DNA from: Lentinus brumalis
Taxonomy: Eukaryota > Basidiomycota > Agaricomycetes > Polyporales > Polyporaceae
Assembly: GCA_001792895.1 (NCBI GenBank)
Contig: MARA01000001.1
Location: 3,777,265 to 3,841,264, forward strand
DNA length: 64,000 bases
Direction of reading: 5' to 3'
This document shows, one piece after another, positions 21,096 through 32,639 of the stretch. The stretch's first letter is position 1, and each line of letters starts with the position of its first letter. Under the pieces are notes generated by a model, which ran no database searches, was not told the DNA's origin, and saw nothing but the letters and a program-made list of their open reading frames with translations. Made by a program: the position numbers and the translations under genes.

Positions 21096-23654
21096 GCGCT
21101 GTGCATCTCTCAAATCTCACTCTGCGCTACGCACCTGTCAAGTTCCCGACAAGCGGTATGCACCTGGCAACTTCCGGAAAAGCGCTTTGCATCTCTCAAG
21201 TCTCACTCTGCGCTATGGACCTGTCAACATCCCGACAAGCGCTATGCACCTAGCAACTTCAGAAAAGTGCTGTGCATCTCTCGCTATGCGCCTGTTCACC
21301 TTCCGACAAGCGCTATGCACCTAGCAACTTCAGAAAAGCACTGTGCATCTCTTGCTATGGGCCTGTTCACCTCCCGACAAGCGCTTTGCATCTCTCAAGT
21401 CTCACTCCGCGCTATGGACCTGTCAACATCCCGACAAGCGCTATGCACCTAGCAACTTCTGGAAAAGCGCTATGCATCTCTCGCCTGTTCACCTTCCGAC
21501 AAGCGCTTTGCATCTCTCAAATCTCACTCTGCGCTATGCACCTGTCAAGTTCCTGACAAGCACTATGCATCTGGCAACTTCCAGAAAAGCGCTGTGCATC
21601 TCTCGCTATGCGCCTGTTCACCCACCGACAAGCGCTTTGCATCTCTCAAATCCCACTCTGCATTATGCACCTGTCAACTTCCCGACAAGCGCTATGCACC
21701 TGGCAACTTCTGGAAAAGTGCTGTGCATCTCTCAAATCTCACTCTGCGCTATGCGCCTGTCAACATCCCGACAAGCGCTATGCGCCTGTCAACATCCCGA
21801 CAAGCGCTGTGCATCTCTCGCTATGCGCCTGTTCACCTCCCGACAAGCGCTTTGCATCTCTCAAGTCTCACTCCGCGCTATGGACCTGTCAACATCCCGA
21901 CAAGCGCTATGCACCTAGCAACTTCAGAAAAGCACTGTGCATCTCTCGCTATGCACCTGTTCACCTCCCGACAAGCGCTTTGCATCTCTCAAGTCTCACT
22001 CCGCGCTATGGACCTGTCAACATCCCGACAAGCGCTATGCACCTAGCAACTTCTGGACAAGCGCTATGCATCTCTCGCCTGTTCACCTTCCGACAAGCGC
22101 TTTGCATCTCTCAAATCTCACTCTGCGCTACGCACCTGTCAAGTTCCTGACAAGCGCTATGCACCTGGCAACTTCTGGAAAAGTGCTGTGCATCTCTCAA
22201 ATCTCACTCTGCGCTATGCGCCTGTCAACATCCCGACAAGCGCTATGCGCCTGTCAACATCCCGACAAGCGCTATGCGCCTGTTCACCCACCGACAAGCG
22301 CTATGCGCCTGTTCACCCACCGACAAGCGCTTTGCATCTCTCAAATCTCACTCGGCTCTACGCACCTGTCAAGTTCCTGACAAGCACTATGCATCTGGCA
22401 ACTTCCAGAAAAGCGCTGTGCATCTCTCGCTATGCGCCTGTTCACCCACCGACAAGCGCTTTGCATCTCTCAAATCCCACTCTGCATTATGCACCTGTCA
22501 ACTTCCCGACAAGCGCTATGCACCTGGCAACTTCTGGAAAAGTGCTGTGCATCTCTCAAATCTCACTCTGCGCTATGCGCCTGTCAACATCCCGACAAGC
22601 GCTATGCGCCTGTCAACATCCCGACAAGCGCTGTGCATCTCTCGCTATGCGCCTGTTCACCTCCCGACAAGCGCTTTGCATCTCTCAAGTCTCACTCCGC
22701 GCTATGGACCTGTCAACATCCCGACAAGCGCTATGCACCTAGCAACTTCAGAAAAGCACTGTGCATCTCTCGCTATGCACCTGTTCACCTCCCGACAAGC
22801 GCTTTGCATCTCTCAAGTCTCACTCCGCGCTATGGACCTGTCAACATCCCGACAAGCGCTATGCACCTAGCAACTTCTGGAAAAGCGCTATGCATCTCTC
22901 GCCTGTTCACCTTCCGACAAGCGCTTTGCATCTCTCAAATCTCACTCTGCGCTACGCACCTGTCAAGTTCCTGACAAGCGCTATGCACCTGGCAACTTCT
23001 GGAAAAGTGCTGTGCATCTCTCAAATCTCACTCTGCGCTATGCGCCTGTCAACATCCCGACAAGCGCTATGCGCCTGTCAACATCCCGACAAGCGCTATG
23101 CGCCTGTTCACCCACCGACAAGTGCTATGCGCCTGTTCACCCACCGACAAGCGCTTTGCATCTCTCAAATCTCACTCGGCTCTACGCACCTGTCAAGTTC
23201 CTGACAAGCACTATGCATCTGGCAACTTCCAGAAAAGCGCTGTGCATCTCTCGCTATGCGCCTGTTCACCCACCGACAAGCGCTTTGCATCTCTCAAATC
23301 TCACTTCGTGCTATGCATCTGTCAACATCCCGACACGCACTATGCACCTGGCAACTTCCGGAAAAGCGCTGTGCATCTCTCGCTATGGGCCTGTTCACCT
23401 CCCGACAAGCACTTTGCATCTCTCAAATCCCACTCTGCATTATGCACCTGTCAACTTTCCGACAAGCACTATGCATCTGGTAACTTCCAGAAAAGCACTG
23501 TGCATCTCTCCAATCCCACTCCGCGTTATGCACCCGTCAACATCCCGACATGCGCTATGCACCTGGCAACTTCCGGAAAAGCGCTTTGCATCTCTCAAAT
23601 CCCACTTGGCTCTACGCACCCGTCAAGTTCCCGACAAGCACTATCCATCTGTTC
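21096..23654 (+). repeat. Higher-order minisatellite array 1 (about 29-base monomers, 824-base super-unit)
   Basis: The array is built from related monomers of 28-30 bases of the form gcgctatgcacctgtcaac + ttcccgacaa and gcgctttgcatctctcaaa + tctcactcc. Identical blocks recur exactly 824 bases apart (for example 21608 and 22432, 21937 and 22761, 22188 and 23012), so there is a super-unit of about 28 monomers. The plus strand stays open over long distances in all three frames because the monomers rarely form stop codons; the minus strand does not. Those ORFs therefore reflect composition, not genes. This array uses the variant ctgttcacc, whereas array 2 uses ctgttgacc, which adds a TGA in one frame. 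Confidence 0.95.
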
Positions 23655-23969
23655 AAACTCCACCAGATCACTCAAGGTAGGTCCAGATGCATTTGCCGTC
23701 ACGACTGTAAGTAGCAACACAAGACAAGCTTCGGTGGGTCAGTGGAGGTGCTGACTAGTTCAGCGCGGCATAAACTCACATTGTTACTTCACCCTACATG
23801 TCAAGCCACAGGTACTGGCAGCAAGGGACTCAAGGAGGTACGTACCCCCACCTCCCAAACACACATAAACACCTCGCCCACCTGTCCATGAATGCATGAC
23901 AGCCAGTAAGCACTGCAGCACACTCGGACACATCGTCTCACACTGCGCACACATCTCAATTTCCTCCTT
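23655..23969. other. Junction between minisatellite and LINE remnant
   Basis: No gene is recognised. The 5' part of the retroelement could extend in here but is too decayed to read. Confidence 0.35.
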
Positions 23970-26885
23970 CATATGGCTGCTCCTTGGTGCCGCATCCTGC
24001 CACCACACAGTGAACATCTGGCAGTGGCCGTCTGCAGCCACTGGCAGCTCGGTTCCAACCACGCACCCCTCCTCGCCCGCGTTCTGTTCATGTGGGCAGC
24101 AGGCAAGCACACGGCCACCATCAGCCCCCGCAACAGCGAGCTCAACGCCAAGTTCATCGAAGACGTCTTCTTCGACATGATCTTCGTTGCACCCGCCTGT
24201 ATCGGCTCCGTCGACGAGCTCGACCGCCATGTTAACCGCCTCATGTCTGCCTTTGCCTGGGCATGGAACGGCAACGCAGTGGTCCCGAACATCTGCGACC
24301 GCTCTCGGCACTGGTGGGACGGGCCCTGCACGTCTGCATCCCGGGTGTGGGCTGCCCTGGACGACCGGTCCTATGCATGCGACCTCAACATTGCCCGCTC
24401 ATCACTGCGCCGCGTCATACTTGACCACGCCTCCGCCGAGGACACCACAGCCTCTCTCCTTGCCCACGAACCATCCTGGCTCCACGCCTCACCGGACGCC
24501 CGCCGTGTAGTGCACAACACACTCTCCATCTTCCCTGATGAAACTGGCCTCGTCTGCGATGCTGCGATGCAGACTTCTACACCGTCGCGCTTCGGGCCCG
24601 CGCAGCCGCCTCGACGAGAGCTCTGCACAATGCCCGACACTGCATGCGGTCCGCCGCCAAGGCTGCCAAACGTACATTCTTTGACGGCCAAATCGTCGAG
24701 GTTGCCGACACCCAGCGGCACGTCTGGGACCTCATGTCCTGGACACGACCGCGACCACTGCCAACCACAACCACCATTGTCGACCAGGGCCATGCTGTCA
24801 CCTCTGACGCCGAGCTCTTCGACACTCTACACCGTAACTTCCACTCGGCTGTGGACCGGCCTGTCAACCACTCCATTCTTGACGAGCCTGCTGTCCCGCA
24901 GCCAGCCACCCGCCCGTTCATTCCCTTCTCCCACGCGGAACTCCTGGATCAGCTCAAAACCGCGCTGAACTCCTCGCCCGGTGGTGACCATGTGCGCTGG
25001 ATGCACATCTGCACCCTCACCCGGCTCCCCGGTTTCAAGGACAATACCGGGGAGATCACGCACGACGTCATGGACGTGCTGCTCGAGCTCTTCAATGCCT
25101 GCCTGCGGCTTGGTCACTGGCCGGAGGCGTTCAAGATGGCAGTCTCCGTCATCATCCACAAGCCGCACAAGCCCGACTACTCCTGCGTCAAGGCCTACCG
25201 GCCCATCGTGCTGCTCAGCTGCATCGGCAAGCTATGCAAGCGATGCTGGCTGAACACCTGCACTTCGACTGTAATACCCTACAACTCCTACACCCCAACC
25301 AGATGGGTGGCTGCAAACAACGGTCAACTGTCGACACAGCTGTTGCGCTCATGCACCACATCCGTTCAGGCTGGAAGAACCACCTCGTCACTGGCTGCCT
25401 GGCCTTTGACGTTGCGCAGTTGTTCCCCTCAATGCAACACGACATGCTCATCCGCATTCTGGCACGCTACAGCTTTGCCGGAGCATACCAGGACTTCTTC
25501 CGCTCCTACCTCCTCAACCGCTCCACTCGCTTCGTCTGGGGCATGCGCACCTCAGAACGCACCTACGCGCCACCAGGCGTCGGCGCCAGGCAGGGCTCGG
25601 CTCTGTCTCCTGTGTTGACCAACATCTACCTCTCCCCCGCGCTGCATGTCCTCTGTCTCGTCAAAGCGGACTCCCCGCCCCGCACGCCCCTCACCTTCTA
25701 TGTCGACGACAGACTGCTCATCAGCATGGCTGCCACCATGGACGACGTCCACATCCGCCTGCACACGTCGTACCGCGGCTGCGTCGTGCAGCTCACCCGC
25801 CTCGGTCTTGTCATCGAGCGTGAAAAGACCGAGTACTGTCACTTCCCGCCGCCGAAGCTCCGTGCTGCTCTACCTGACCACCCCCGCATGATCTGATGGA
25901 TGCAGTATCAGTCCGCTGCACCCCTCCAACTCACCGACACCATCCTCTTGGATGCTCTTGCGGTCTGGCGGTACCTGGGCATCTTCTACGACCCCGCGCT
26001 GACCTTCACGGCACACATCAAGCACTATGCACATTGCACAGTCGGCCTTGAACACCATCCATGCCATGCTCTCTCTCGGCAACTCGGAGCGTGGCCTGTC
26101 CCCACGGCAGAAGCGCCAGCTCTACATCTCCTGTGTGGTCCCCCTTATTACCTACGGATGCCAGGCGTGGTACCACACCCGCACCAAGGAGCGCATGAAG
26201 CCGCTCCGCCTCGCACACAATGCCGCCGCCCGTTGGATAACCGGAGTGTTTCGCACATCGCCGGCAGCCGCACTGCAGGCATTCGGCAGGCTCATGCCCA
26301 TCTGCGACCAGATCCTCAAGCTCTGCAAGCAGTACTATGCCCGCGTCACCACCCTCCCACAATCACACCCCGTTGCCGCGCTCGATCTGGCTGTCTGCAG
26401 CAATGTGCCAGCCGACAGGGTCCCCATCCTCCCGTGCTTCCCTGTCTGCCTCACCGGTCCGGCCGCCTCCCTCCCCACGGCTCTTGCCTTGGCAGACATC
26501 AACACTGTCACCGAACACTTTGACCTCTACGCACCAATCTGCCGCCCAGGCAAACGGCTCACGGACCGCGCTGACTTCGAGCAGTGCATCGTGATGCACC
26601 TTGATGCCCCGAAAAAGAAGAACTCGGACGAGCTCGAGGCCTGGGTCCGCACGTCCCTCACACCACGCATCAATGCCGCTCTGGCCAACAACACGGCCTA
26701 CACATGCTTCACGGATGGCAGCGTCGACCGCATGCACCGACAGTCTGCCGCCGGCGTACACATCTACCACCACGGCCGCGTGCAGCACCGACATGTGCGT
26801 CCCCAGGGCGATTGCCACAGCTATGATGCTGAGATGATCGCCCTCGGGCTTGTGTTCTCCATCTCAGCCCGCCACCAACTCCAGT
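23970..26885 (+). mobile_element. Decayed non-LTR (LINE-type) retrotransposon, truncated at both ends
   Basis: The recognisable part starts at the end of an endonuclease domain (GSNHAPLLARV near 24050), continues through a linker with HWWDGPC, a reverse transcriptase and the first part of an RNase H. It stops abruptly near 26885 inside RNase H, with no 3' UTR or A-tail. The reading frame changes near 24550, 25240 and 26030 and there is an in-frame TGA at 25894, so the copy cannot make an intact protein. It sits between the minisatellite on the left and an LTR-like segment on the right. Confidence 0.85.
24644..26884 (+). pseudogene. LINE reverse transcriptase / RNase H remnant
   Basis: In order: SVIIHKPHKPDYSCVKAYRP and IVLLSCIGKL (RT finger motifs), LAFDVAQLFPSM (palm), the GARQGSALSPVLTNIYLSP block, the catalytic FYVDD at about 25697, RYLGIFYDPALTF, then LRLAHNAAARWITGVFRTSP and finally the RNase H motifs TCFTDGSVDR and SYDAEMIALG. 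These are the expected blocks of a fungal LINE with a C-terminal RNase H. Frame changes near 25240 and 26030 and the TGA at 25894 break it. The catalytic aspartates themselves are still present. Confidence 0.85.
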
Positions 26886-27590
26886 CCGGACCCACTCCGG
26901 ACTCCGCGACTGCGGTTCGTTCTTACATGTGTTTCTATCCTCGATCACTTCACCCCTTATTGTCTTCTTACTTGACCCGGACTCCGGACCATCTGCTTCT
27001 CCTTGCATCCGCCTCCGTGATCAGACTCCGTTCATTCGATCATCTTCGATTGTATCCGTCCTTCATTCGATCTTACTATACATTGTATTGGTTGATCATC
27101 TGCTTCTGCCTGACTCCGGTTCTGTACCTCCTTTACTATTGTCTTGGCTACTCCTCTCCGGACTTTCGGACTTTACTATATAAGCCTCCTTGTAGCCACG
27201 CTTAGACTTCAGTTCTGATATCTCGTTACACTCTCCGTTACGACTCTGAGCTCAATCTATTCTGTTCGCTCTCTCTCAACGTCCGATCCTTCCGACCGGA
27301 CTTCTGACCTCCGACCTCCGACCTCCGACTTCTACTTGACTTCTTATCTCTGGCTTGACTTCTCTCTTGCTTGGTATTGTCCCTTGCTTATCTTCTTACT
27401 CATTGCTTGCTCCGGTATAAACCCCGGTTCTCTTGTCTGTCCTAAATTGAAGACCTTCGTGGATCCTCAAGGTGTTGATCAATAGCTTCGCCGAAGTCTT
27501 CACCCTCAGCGCATCTTGTTCCGGACTTCGTAACTTCGTCCGGTCCTCCACCGGACTTTGTCCCGGCGCGCACGGTCTTAACAGGCACCC
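26886..27590 (+). mobile_element. Probable solo LTR
   Basis: This is a CT-rich stretch of about 700 bases with no coding domain. It has a strong core promoter, ctatataagcc near 27176, an array of tccggactt/ctccgacct words, and an end at gcacggtcttaaca that fits the CA-3' end of an LTR. I cannot fix the 5' TG or find a target duplication, and no gag or pol flanks it. It starts exactly where the LINE copy stops, so it may have replaced or split that element. Confidence 0.4.
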
Positions 27591-27718
27591 ACAAACCATG
27601 GTACGCTGTCTCTCTTTCAACACCTCCACCTCGATGCCTTGATGCCACAGCCCACCTCCACATCCTTGCTTGACTTAATCACACCCTGTATCTGCCATCC
27701 GCCATCAGATATCCGAGG

Positions 27719-28741
27719 ATGCGATGCTGTACTTCTCAAGACGGACACCCAACCTCGCGAAGGTCATTCATGCTATGGACCATATCGACAACACCTTCAC
27801 AGATCAAATCTGGGATGGCACGATCGATTCGGCCATCCGATTGGCACTCACGATTGGCAAGACCATCCTCAATCATTATTACAAGCTCTCTGAGTCTGAC
27901 CTGTCTGCTACATATTGTATCGCCCTCAGTAAGTTTGCCTCTCATTTCTCTCAGTCTGAGTCTTTGCTCATGTACGACGCTCACCTGCAGTGCTCCATCC
28001 TTCATACAAGGATGCCTACTTCAAGGAGGCAGGCTGGCCATCCCACTGGATCAAAAACACGCGCACGATGCTCGAGGAGAAGTTTGATTGAGCATACAAG
28101 AAGCCCTTCGCCAACAATGAGCCCCCTGACGCCCCGGTGAACCCCAATGCTGCTGATGGTGCAAGCAAGGCAAAGAAGAGGAAGGGGAAGGGGAAGGGTT
28201 TGCAGTTTGGGGCTCAAGATGGAGATATACCCAAGGTGCGCCGTCACAGATGCGTACTCGATTTTGATAACTAACCAAACCACGAAGGGAGCCAATGTAT
28301 TCAACTACATCCCTACCTCATCCTCGAAGCATGCACGCCCAGGCAAGGACGAAGTCACGCGGTACTTTGCTACCGTCACCGAGGAGACCGACAACCTGCT
28401 TCTCTGGTGGATTGAGCGTCGAGCTCTGTTTCCGTGCCTCTCCCGCATGGCGCTGGACTATCTCTCGATCCCAGGTACGTCTCCCGCTCCGTGTCCTGTG
28501 TGGTTAGAGTGACAACCAACTATACCATCTTCCAGCCACCTCTGTCGACGTTGAACGGACCTTCAGCCGAGGCTGCCGTGCACTCACCCACGTTCGCAGC
28601 CACCTTAGTGCGCAGACCACACGGGCCCTGCTTTGCCTCGGTGACTGGTCCCGGAAGGATCTGATCACCACTGCAGACATCCTCGCCATTGGCGCGCTGC
28701 CAGAGATAGACAATGACGACTCTGATTATGAGATGGAAGAG
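27719..28741 (+). pseudogene. hAT-family transposase C-terminal relic
   Basis: Exon-like blocks read AMDHIDNTFTDQIWDGTIDS, LTIGKTILNHYYKLSESDL and SYKDAYFKEAGWPSHWI. A basic linker (AKKRKGKGKG) follows, then the hAT dimerisation (HATC) domain: DNLLLWWIERRALFPCLSRM, ALDYLSIP, and after an intron ATSVDVERTFSRG..RALLCLGDW. The acidic tail DNDDSDYEMEEG is cut off at 28741, where T-rich sequence of the inverted LINE fragment begins. The BED finger and the catalytic core are missing upstream. HATC normally mediates transposase dimerisation. The copy is a fragment. Confidence 0.8.
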
Positions 28742-29786
28742 GGGTTTTTCTTTTGGGTTCTATTGCGACGCAGACGATACACATGTACAGGACTAGTATA
28801 CGGGCTGTGAAGTATCCCAGGCTTGCTTATACAAGGGACCTCGCGGTCGGCGAGATGAGGCGGTGGCCGCCCTCTTAGGCGGGGTGCATCAAGCACCAGC
28901 GTGATTGAAGAAAGGGTTCTCGCAAACCATCTCGAATTGGAGTTCGTAGTCGTAGCACGGGGACTCGGCGTCCCACGTCGCAGGATTGCAGGTGACACAG
29001 CGGGGGTCGTAGTCCGTTTCATGGCACACCTCGAAGGTGAAAGAGCCGGGGAAGGCGTGGAACCATTGGGAGATCAGGGGGAATGGGTCGAGGGCCTCGG
29101 TGAAGAGGCCGAAGGGGACACGGTCCGGGGACGTGAGGTCGAACCAGCTGCACTCCTCGACGATGTGGAGGCATGTCTGCAGCCCGCCTACCCAGCAGTG
29201 GCAGTGGGTCGGGTTGTCGGGGTGGAATCGCATGCGGTATTCGCCCATGGGTGCATGCCCGGTGAGGAAGTGGATGGTGCGTGCGGTCAGGGCAGTACCC
29301 TCGAAGTGTGTAAGTGGGAACTTGCCCGTGTGGGTGACAACGCAAAGCGCGTCAGAGTCCGGCCACAAACTGCCCCAGTACCCATCCCGTTTGCGGCGGT
29401 ACTTGTAATTCGGGCAGTCACCGCTGGGGCAGGGCAATTTGAGTGGATGGGAGTGCAGCGGCGGCGTGCTGATGTGCGCGGCAGTGTGCCAGGACGCGAG
29501 TGCGTCTGCCTTTGCCGCGGCGGTAGAGAGAGGTAGGAGCGGAGGCTGGTGCTGTCATCCGCTGCGGCACCCTTGACATCCTCATCAATGAGCCTGTTGT
29601 AGCGAATGCCGGCGTGGGATGGGATCCAGTGCAGCTCAACGCGGTGTTGCGGTGCTGCGTCGAGCCACTGGTTGAGGATGGTGCAGGTGCGTATGGAGAC
29701 CAACTGCTGTCCGTGCACCATAGTCTTGAAGATCGTCTCCAGGGCCGAGCAGCTGTCCCCAAAGACGTGGATGGTGCCCATGCAGC
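28742..29786 (-). mobile_element. LINE 3' fragment (second half of RNase H to 3' UTR), inverted
   Basis: On the minus strand it starts in mid RNase H with IHVFGDSCSALETIFKTM and VELHWIPSHAGIRYNRLIDE. After a frame change near 29530 it continues to the LINE C-terminal block (AALTARTIHFLTGHAPMGEY-like, FHPDNPTHCHCWVGGLQTCL) and ends FFNHAGA with the stop near 28889. The 3' UTR runs to 28742, where an A-rich tail (T-rich on the plus strand) abuts the truncated hAT relic. The coding content begins almost exactly where the plus-strand LINE at 23970-26885 stops. Confidence 0.8.
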
Positions 29787-30837
29787 ACTGGAGTGCGACT
29801 CGTCAGCGCAAGGCTGAGGAGCGTATGGAGAAGATTGTAAGCCTCGCAGTACTGATCCTCTTGCTCACGTGCTTATATAGTGCTCCCAGTTTGCCGAATG
29901 ATGGAAGAAGTTACATGCCGATGGCGCGACACCTCTACCCTCAAAGCCGTCGAAGTCACAGCCTTCAAAGCTCCTCCGACCTGTGTCCGATGACGAAGAC
30001 GAGGTACAGGCTCGCCGGAATGTAGCAGCAGCGACTCAAGCACCCACGAACTCTCGCAAGCCCTATCTCGCGGACTTCAAGAAGTTCCTCGAGGCCACAG
30101 AGCTCGTCCCGGAAGGGATGTCCCCTGTGCAGTGGTGGGGTGTGCGTACTTACTCCTTGCAACGCGTGCTTATCTCTGTCGTGACGCTGATACTCTTGTA
30201 CGCAGATCAATGCCTCCCGCTATCCGGTGTGGGCTTCGCTAGCTCGTGACTATCTTGCCATCATGGCAACGTCCGTCTCGAGCGAGCGAGCGTTCTCTCA
30301 GGGCGGGATTACGATCCGGGACCGCCGTACGCGTCTCAAGGCCGACATCGTCGAGGCATTGCAATTTGCAGTTCTTGAAGTGCGCCATTCGGGAGGACTT
30401 ACTTGTACAAGCCACCGTCCCCGAGTCCGAGCTCGAGCTCGAGCTTGAGATCTCTGATGAAGTTGGTGACGATGATGGCGGTGTAGGACCTGCGGGAAGC
30501 TCACAGCCCGGGGTTGCAGCCTCGGAGGGGTCCAACATGGCCTGGGACGACATCCTTGATGACGACGATGATGAGTTGTATGAGTTTGAAGGTGTGGGAC
30601 TCGGAGCGGAGAGCAGTTCTGATGTAGAGTGAAATAGACTGGACTTTGTATACCATCTATAAGCTTGTGGACTATTACGGCAACCTACACAAAAGGCCAG
30701 GGCTTGAGCCAAAGCCAGGCCGGACCAAGCCACCCTTTGTGGCCCACGGCTTGGCCTGCGAATATTACAGGCCGGAGCCGCTGTAAGCCAGGCCAAAGCC
30801 GGGGCTTACGGGCCAAGCCAGGCCAAGCACAACACTA
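29787..30837 (+). pseudogene. Second hAT transposase C-terminal relic with element 3' end
   Basis: Blocks read WSATRQRKAEERMEKI, then EDEVQARRNVAAATQ and KPYLADFKKFLEATELVPEG. After an intron the HATC domain follows: YPVWASLARDYLAIMATSVS, SERAFSQGGITIRDRRTRLK. A long acidic tail ends at the stop near 30632 (ELEISDEVGDD..DDILDDDDD). Its HATC sequence differs clearly from that at 28540-28650, so it is a different hAT lineage. Beyond the stop, 30686-30830 carries direct and inverted copies of ggccaagcc. The end aacacta at 30831-30837 reads TAGTGTT on the other strand, a hAT-like terminus. No 5' terminus or catalytic core is left. Confidence 0.7.
30686..30837. repeat. Subterminal ggccaagcc repeats of a hAT relic
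   Basis: Words related to gccaagcc, aggccaaagcc and their reverse complement ggcttggcc recur at least seven times within about 150 bases. Such clusters next to a terminus are typical transposase-binding subterminal repeats of hAT elements. Confidence 0.5.
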
Positions 30838-32079
30838 TCTCCAGTTCGTCAACCTCCGTCCGCATACAAGCGGGGCAAAAGGCAAACGCATGATGAGCTC
30901 ACCTGGCGGGCATGTCTGCATGATACAACGGTACATCAGGACTAGCCCGCAGGCACGCCACAAGAGATGACTGACCAGTTCAATTCAGCACCCGCCCTTG
31001 CCACCGCGCCTCTTGGTAGCCCTAGTCGGCCACACTTCGATCCCGGCGCACGACGCACGCAGCAGCGCTACCGGGCGCGGTCGACAGGCTTCATATGCGC
31101 GCCAGCAATTCCAACATCTGTGTCAGTATTTCACACAGCCGACGTGCAGCCGATGAGATGTGACTTACATAGGAACTCGCCTTTATACGACGGGACAGTG
31201 GCACGTCGACCTCGGGACATGATATGTATGGGGTGTGACTCACCGTCTCCTGCACAGCCCACGGCCCTCGCTGTCGGCCATGGCCATGAAGACTACAACC
31301 ACGCGACGGACAAAGTACATGGCGCCGCAATCAAAGACAAGGCAGGCGGAATAGCGAGGTAGGCGGAAGACTGCGAATGGACAGGCAAGTGAGCAAGAGG
31401 CGAGAGCGCAAAATCAGTGAGGGCAGGCGACGAGAGTGCTGATCTTGCCGGCTGGGTTCCCTTACGCAATATCGACGTCCCACCCCGCGCAAACATTCCA
31501 CACACGGCGCATCCTCCAAGTCTCCACTCGTGTTTCGGTAATCTCGCGCCCATCTGCCCAGTTCGCCTCCGTCAACCATCGTTCATCGCCGTCAAGCGCT
31601 CCAAACAGCACTCGCGTCTCGCAACTCGGGACGGCGATGGTACCTCTGCAAAACGGCCGTCGACAACGTCCTCCTGCCTCACCAACCGCCGTACATGAAC
31701 CCGACGACAAGACGAACCCGACGACAAGACGAGCCCGTCTTGACGAGTACACCGGCTGCTCGGCAAGGAAAGGTAAGTACACAGGATTGAACCGTCCACA
31801 CACTGCTCCCAGCTGTAGTGAGCTGACCGCCGACGTTGTGCGTCGCAGCGGATAATCGCGACGCGGCTGGCCGGGCTCGATCATCCGGCGAAAATCTGGA
31901 AGAACACGACCAAGCTGGCCGGCGCGCCCTCTGTCCGACGATTTGCCTCGCACGTCGTCTCTGGACCGATGGCGGGTGCGTCAACGTAAGCCCGCAGATG
32001 ATGCAACCCGCCACCGTGTGCGCTGACTCGCAGCATACTTCCGGACGCCGGGAACTGGGAGCTACGACTTGCGAGTGAC
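30838..32079. other. No supported gene
   Basis: ORFs on both strands overlap here (for example 31436-31855 plus and 31462-31953 minus), but none has a domain or convincing exon chain. Two tandem copies of a cgacgacaagacgaaccc-like word occur near 31700-31735. Confidence 0.35.
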
Positions 32080-32625
32080 GTGCACAGCGCCATGGCATAC
32101 GCACCTCCACCCGTCCTGGAAGCAGAAGACGGCTGCCTCTTGCACAATGCCGCTATCGAGGGGTGCCTCGAGTTAACGTCAGCACAGGAGATCACCGTCG
32201 GAATTGAGCCGCGTTATCGACCAAGCTGCGGCTCTGTCGCACGATGGAGCACGCGTGAGCCAGGAAACGCTCTTCGCCCCTTTGACCGCCAACGCCTCCG
32301 ACACTTGCTCAACATCGGGCGCGTCGCATACCCGATCGAGAGGGAGGTCTGCTTCGGGATCCTGCTTCGGGATCCTGCTTCGGGTACCGGTAGTACCTCA
32401 CGAAACACTCCGGAGGCGTCGGAGTCGGAGTCAAATGTGGTCTCGACTGTGGACATGCGCGGAGGGGCAGAGCTATCTGACGACGAAAAGGAGATCGGGG
32501 AGGGCGCATCGGGGAGGATTCGTCGGCATCAAGTCTTGGAGCGCTTGGGAGAGTCGTATTCTACGACAGCGGAAGAGCAGTGGAAGGAGGCGCAGGGGAT
32601 GAGGCGGACGGAGAGAATCCCTTGA
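32080..32625 (+). CDS. Hypothetical protein, charged C-terminus
   Basis: An open frame of 181 codons starts MHSAMAYAPPPVLEAEDGCL and ends RRTERIP. The second half is rich in Glu, Ser and Arg (EASESESNVVSTVDMRGGAE, SDDEKEIGEGASGRIRRHQV), which looks more protein-like than the first half. No domain, signal peptide or membrane segment is seen. A triplicated 13-base word (tgcttcgggatcc) at about 32348-32386 lies inside it and adds repeats to the protein. It may be a chance ORF or a single exon of a larger gene. Confidence 0.25.
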   Translation: MHSAMAYAPPPVLEAEDGCLLHNAAIEGCLELTSAQEITVGIEPRYRPSCGSVARWSTREPGNALRPFDRQRLRHLLNIGRVAYPIEREVCFGILLRDPASGTGSTSRNTPEASESESNVVSTVDMRGGAELSDDEKEIGEGASGRIRRHQVLERLGESYSTTAEEQWKEAQGMRRTERIP

Positions 32626-32639
32626 AACCGTCTCTCAGC

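Noticed and set aside
21096..23654. CRISPR-like array
   Set aside because: About 29-base units tempt, but there are no unique spacers, the units abut each other, and the context is eukaryotic.
21272..23754. Long overlapping plus-strand ORFs of up to 222 codons in the minisatellite
   Set aside because: They occur in all frames, repeat with the array period and consist only of monomer translations; they are a result of low stop-codon content.
28742..29786. LINE inversion by twin priming
   Set aside because: Twin priming would leave the inverted 5' part next to the far side of the 3' part; here the plus-strand part lies on the A-tail side and about 1.9 kb away.
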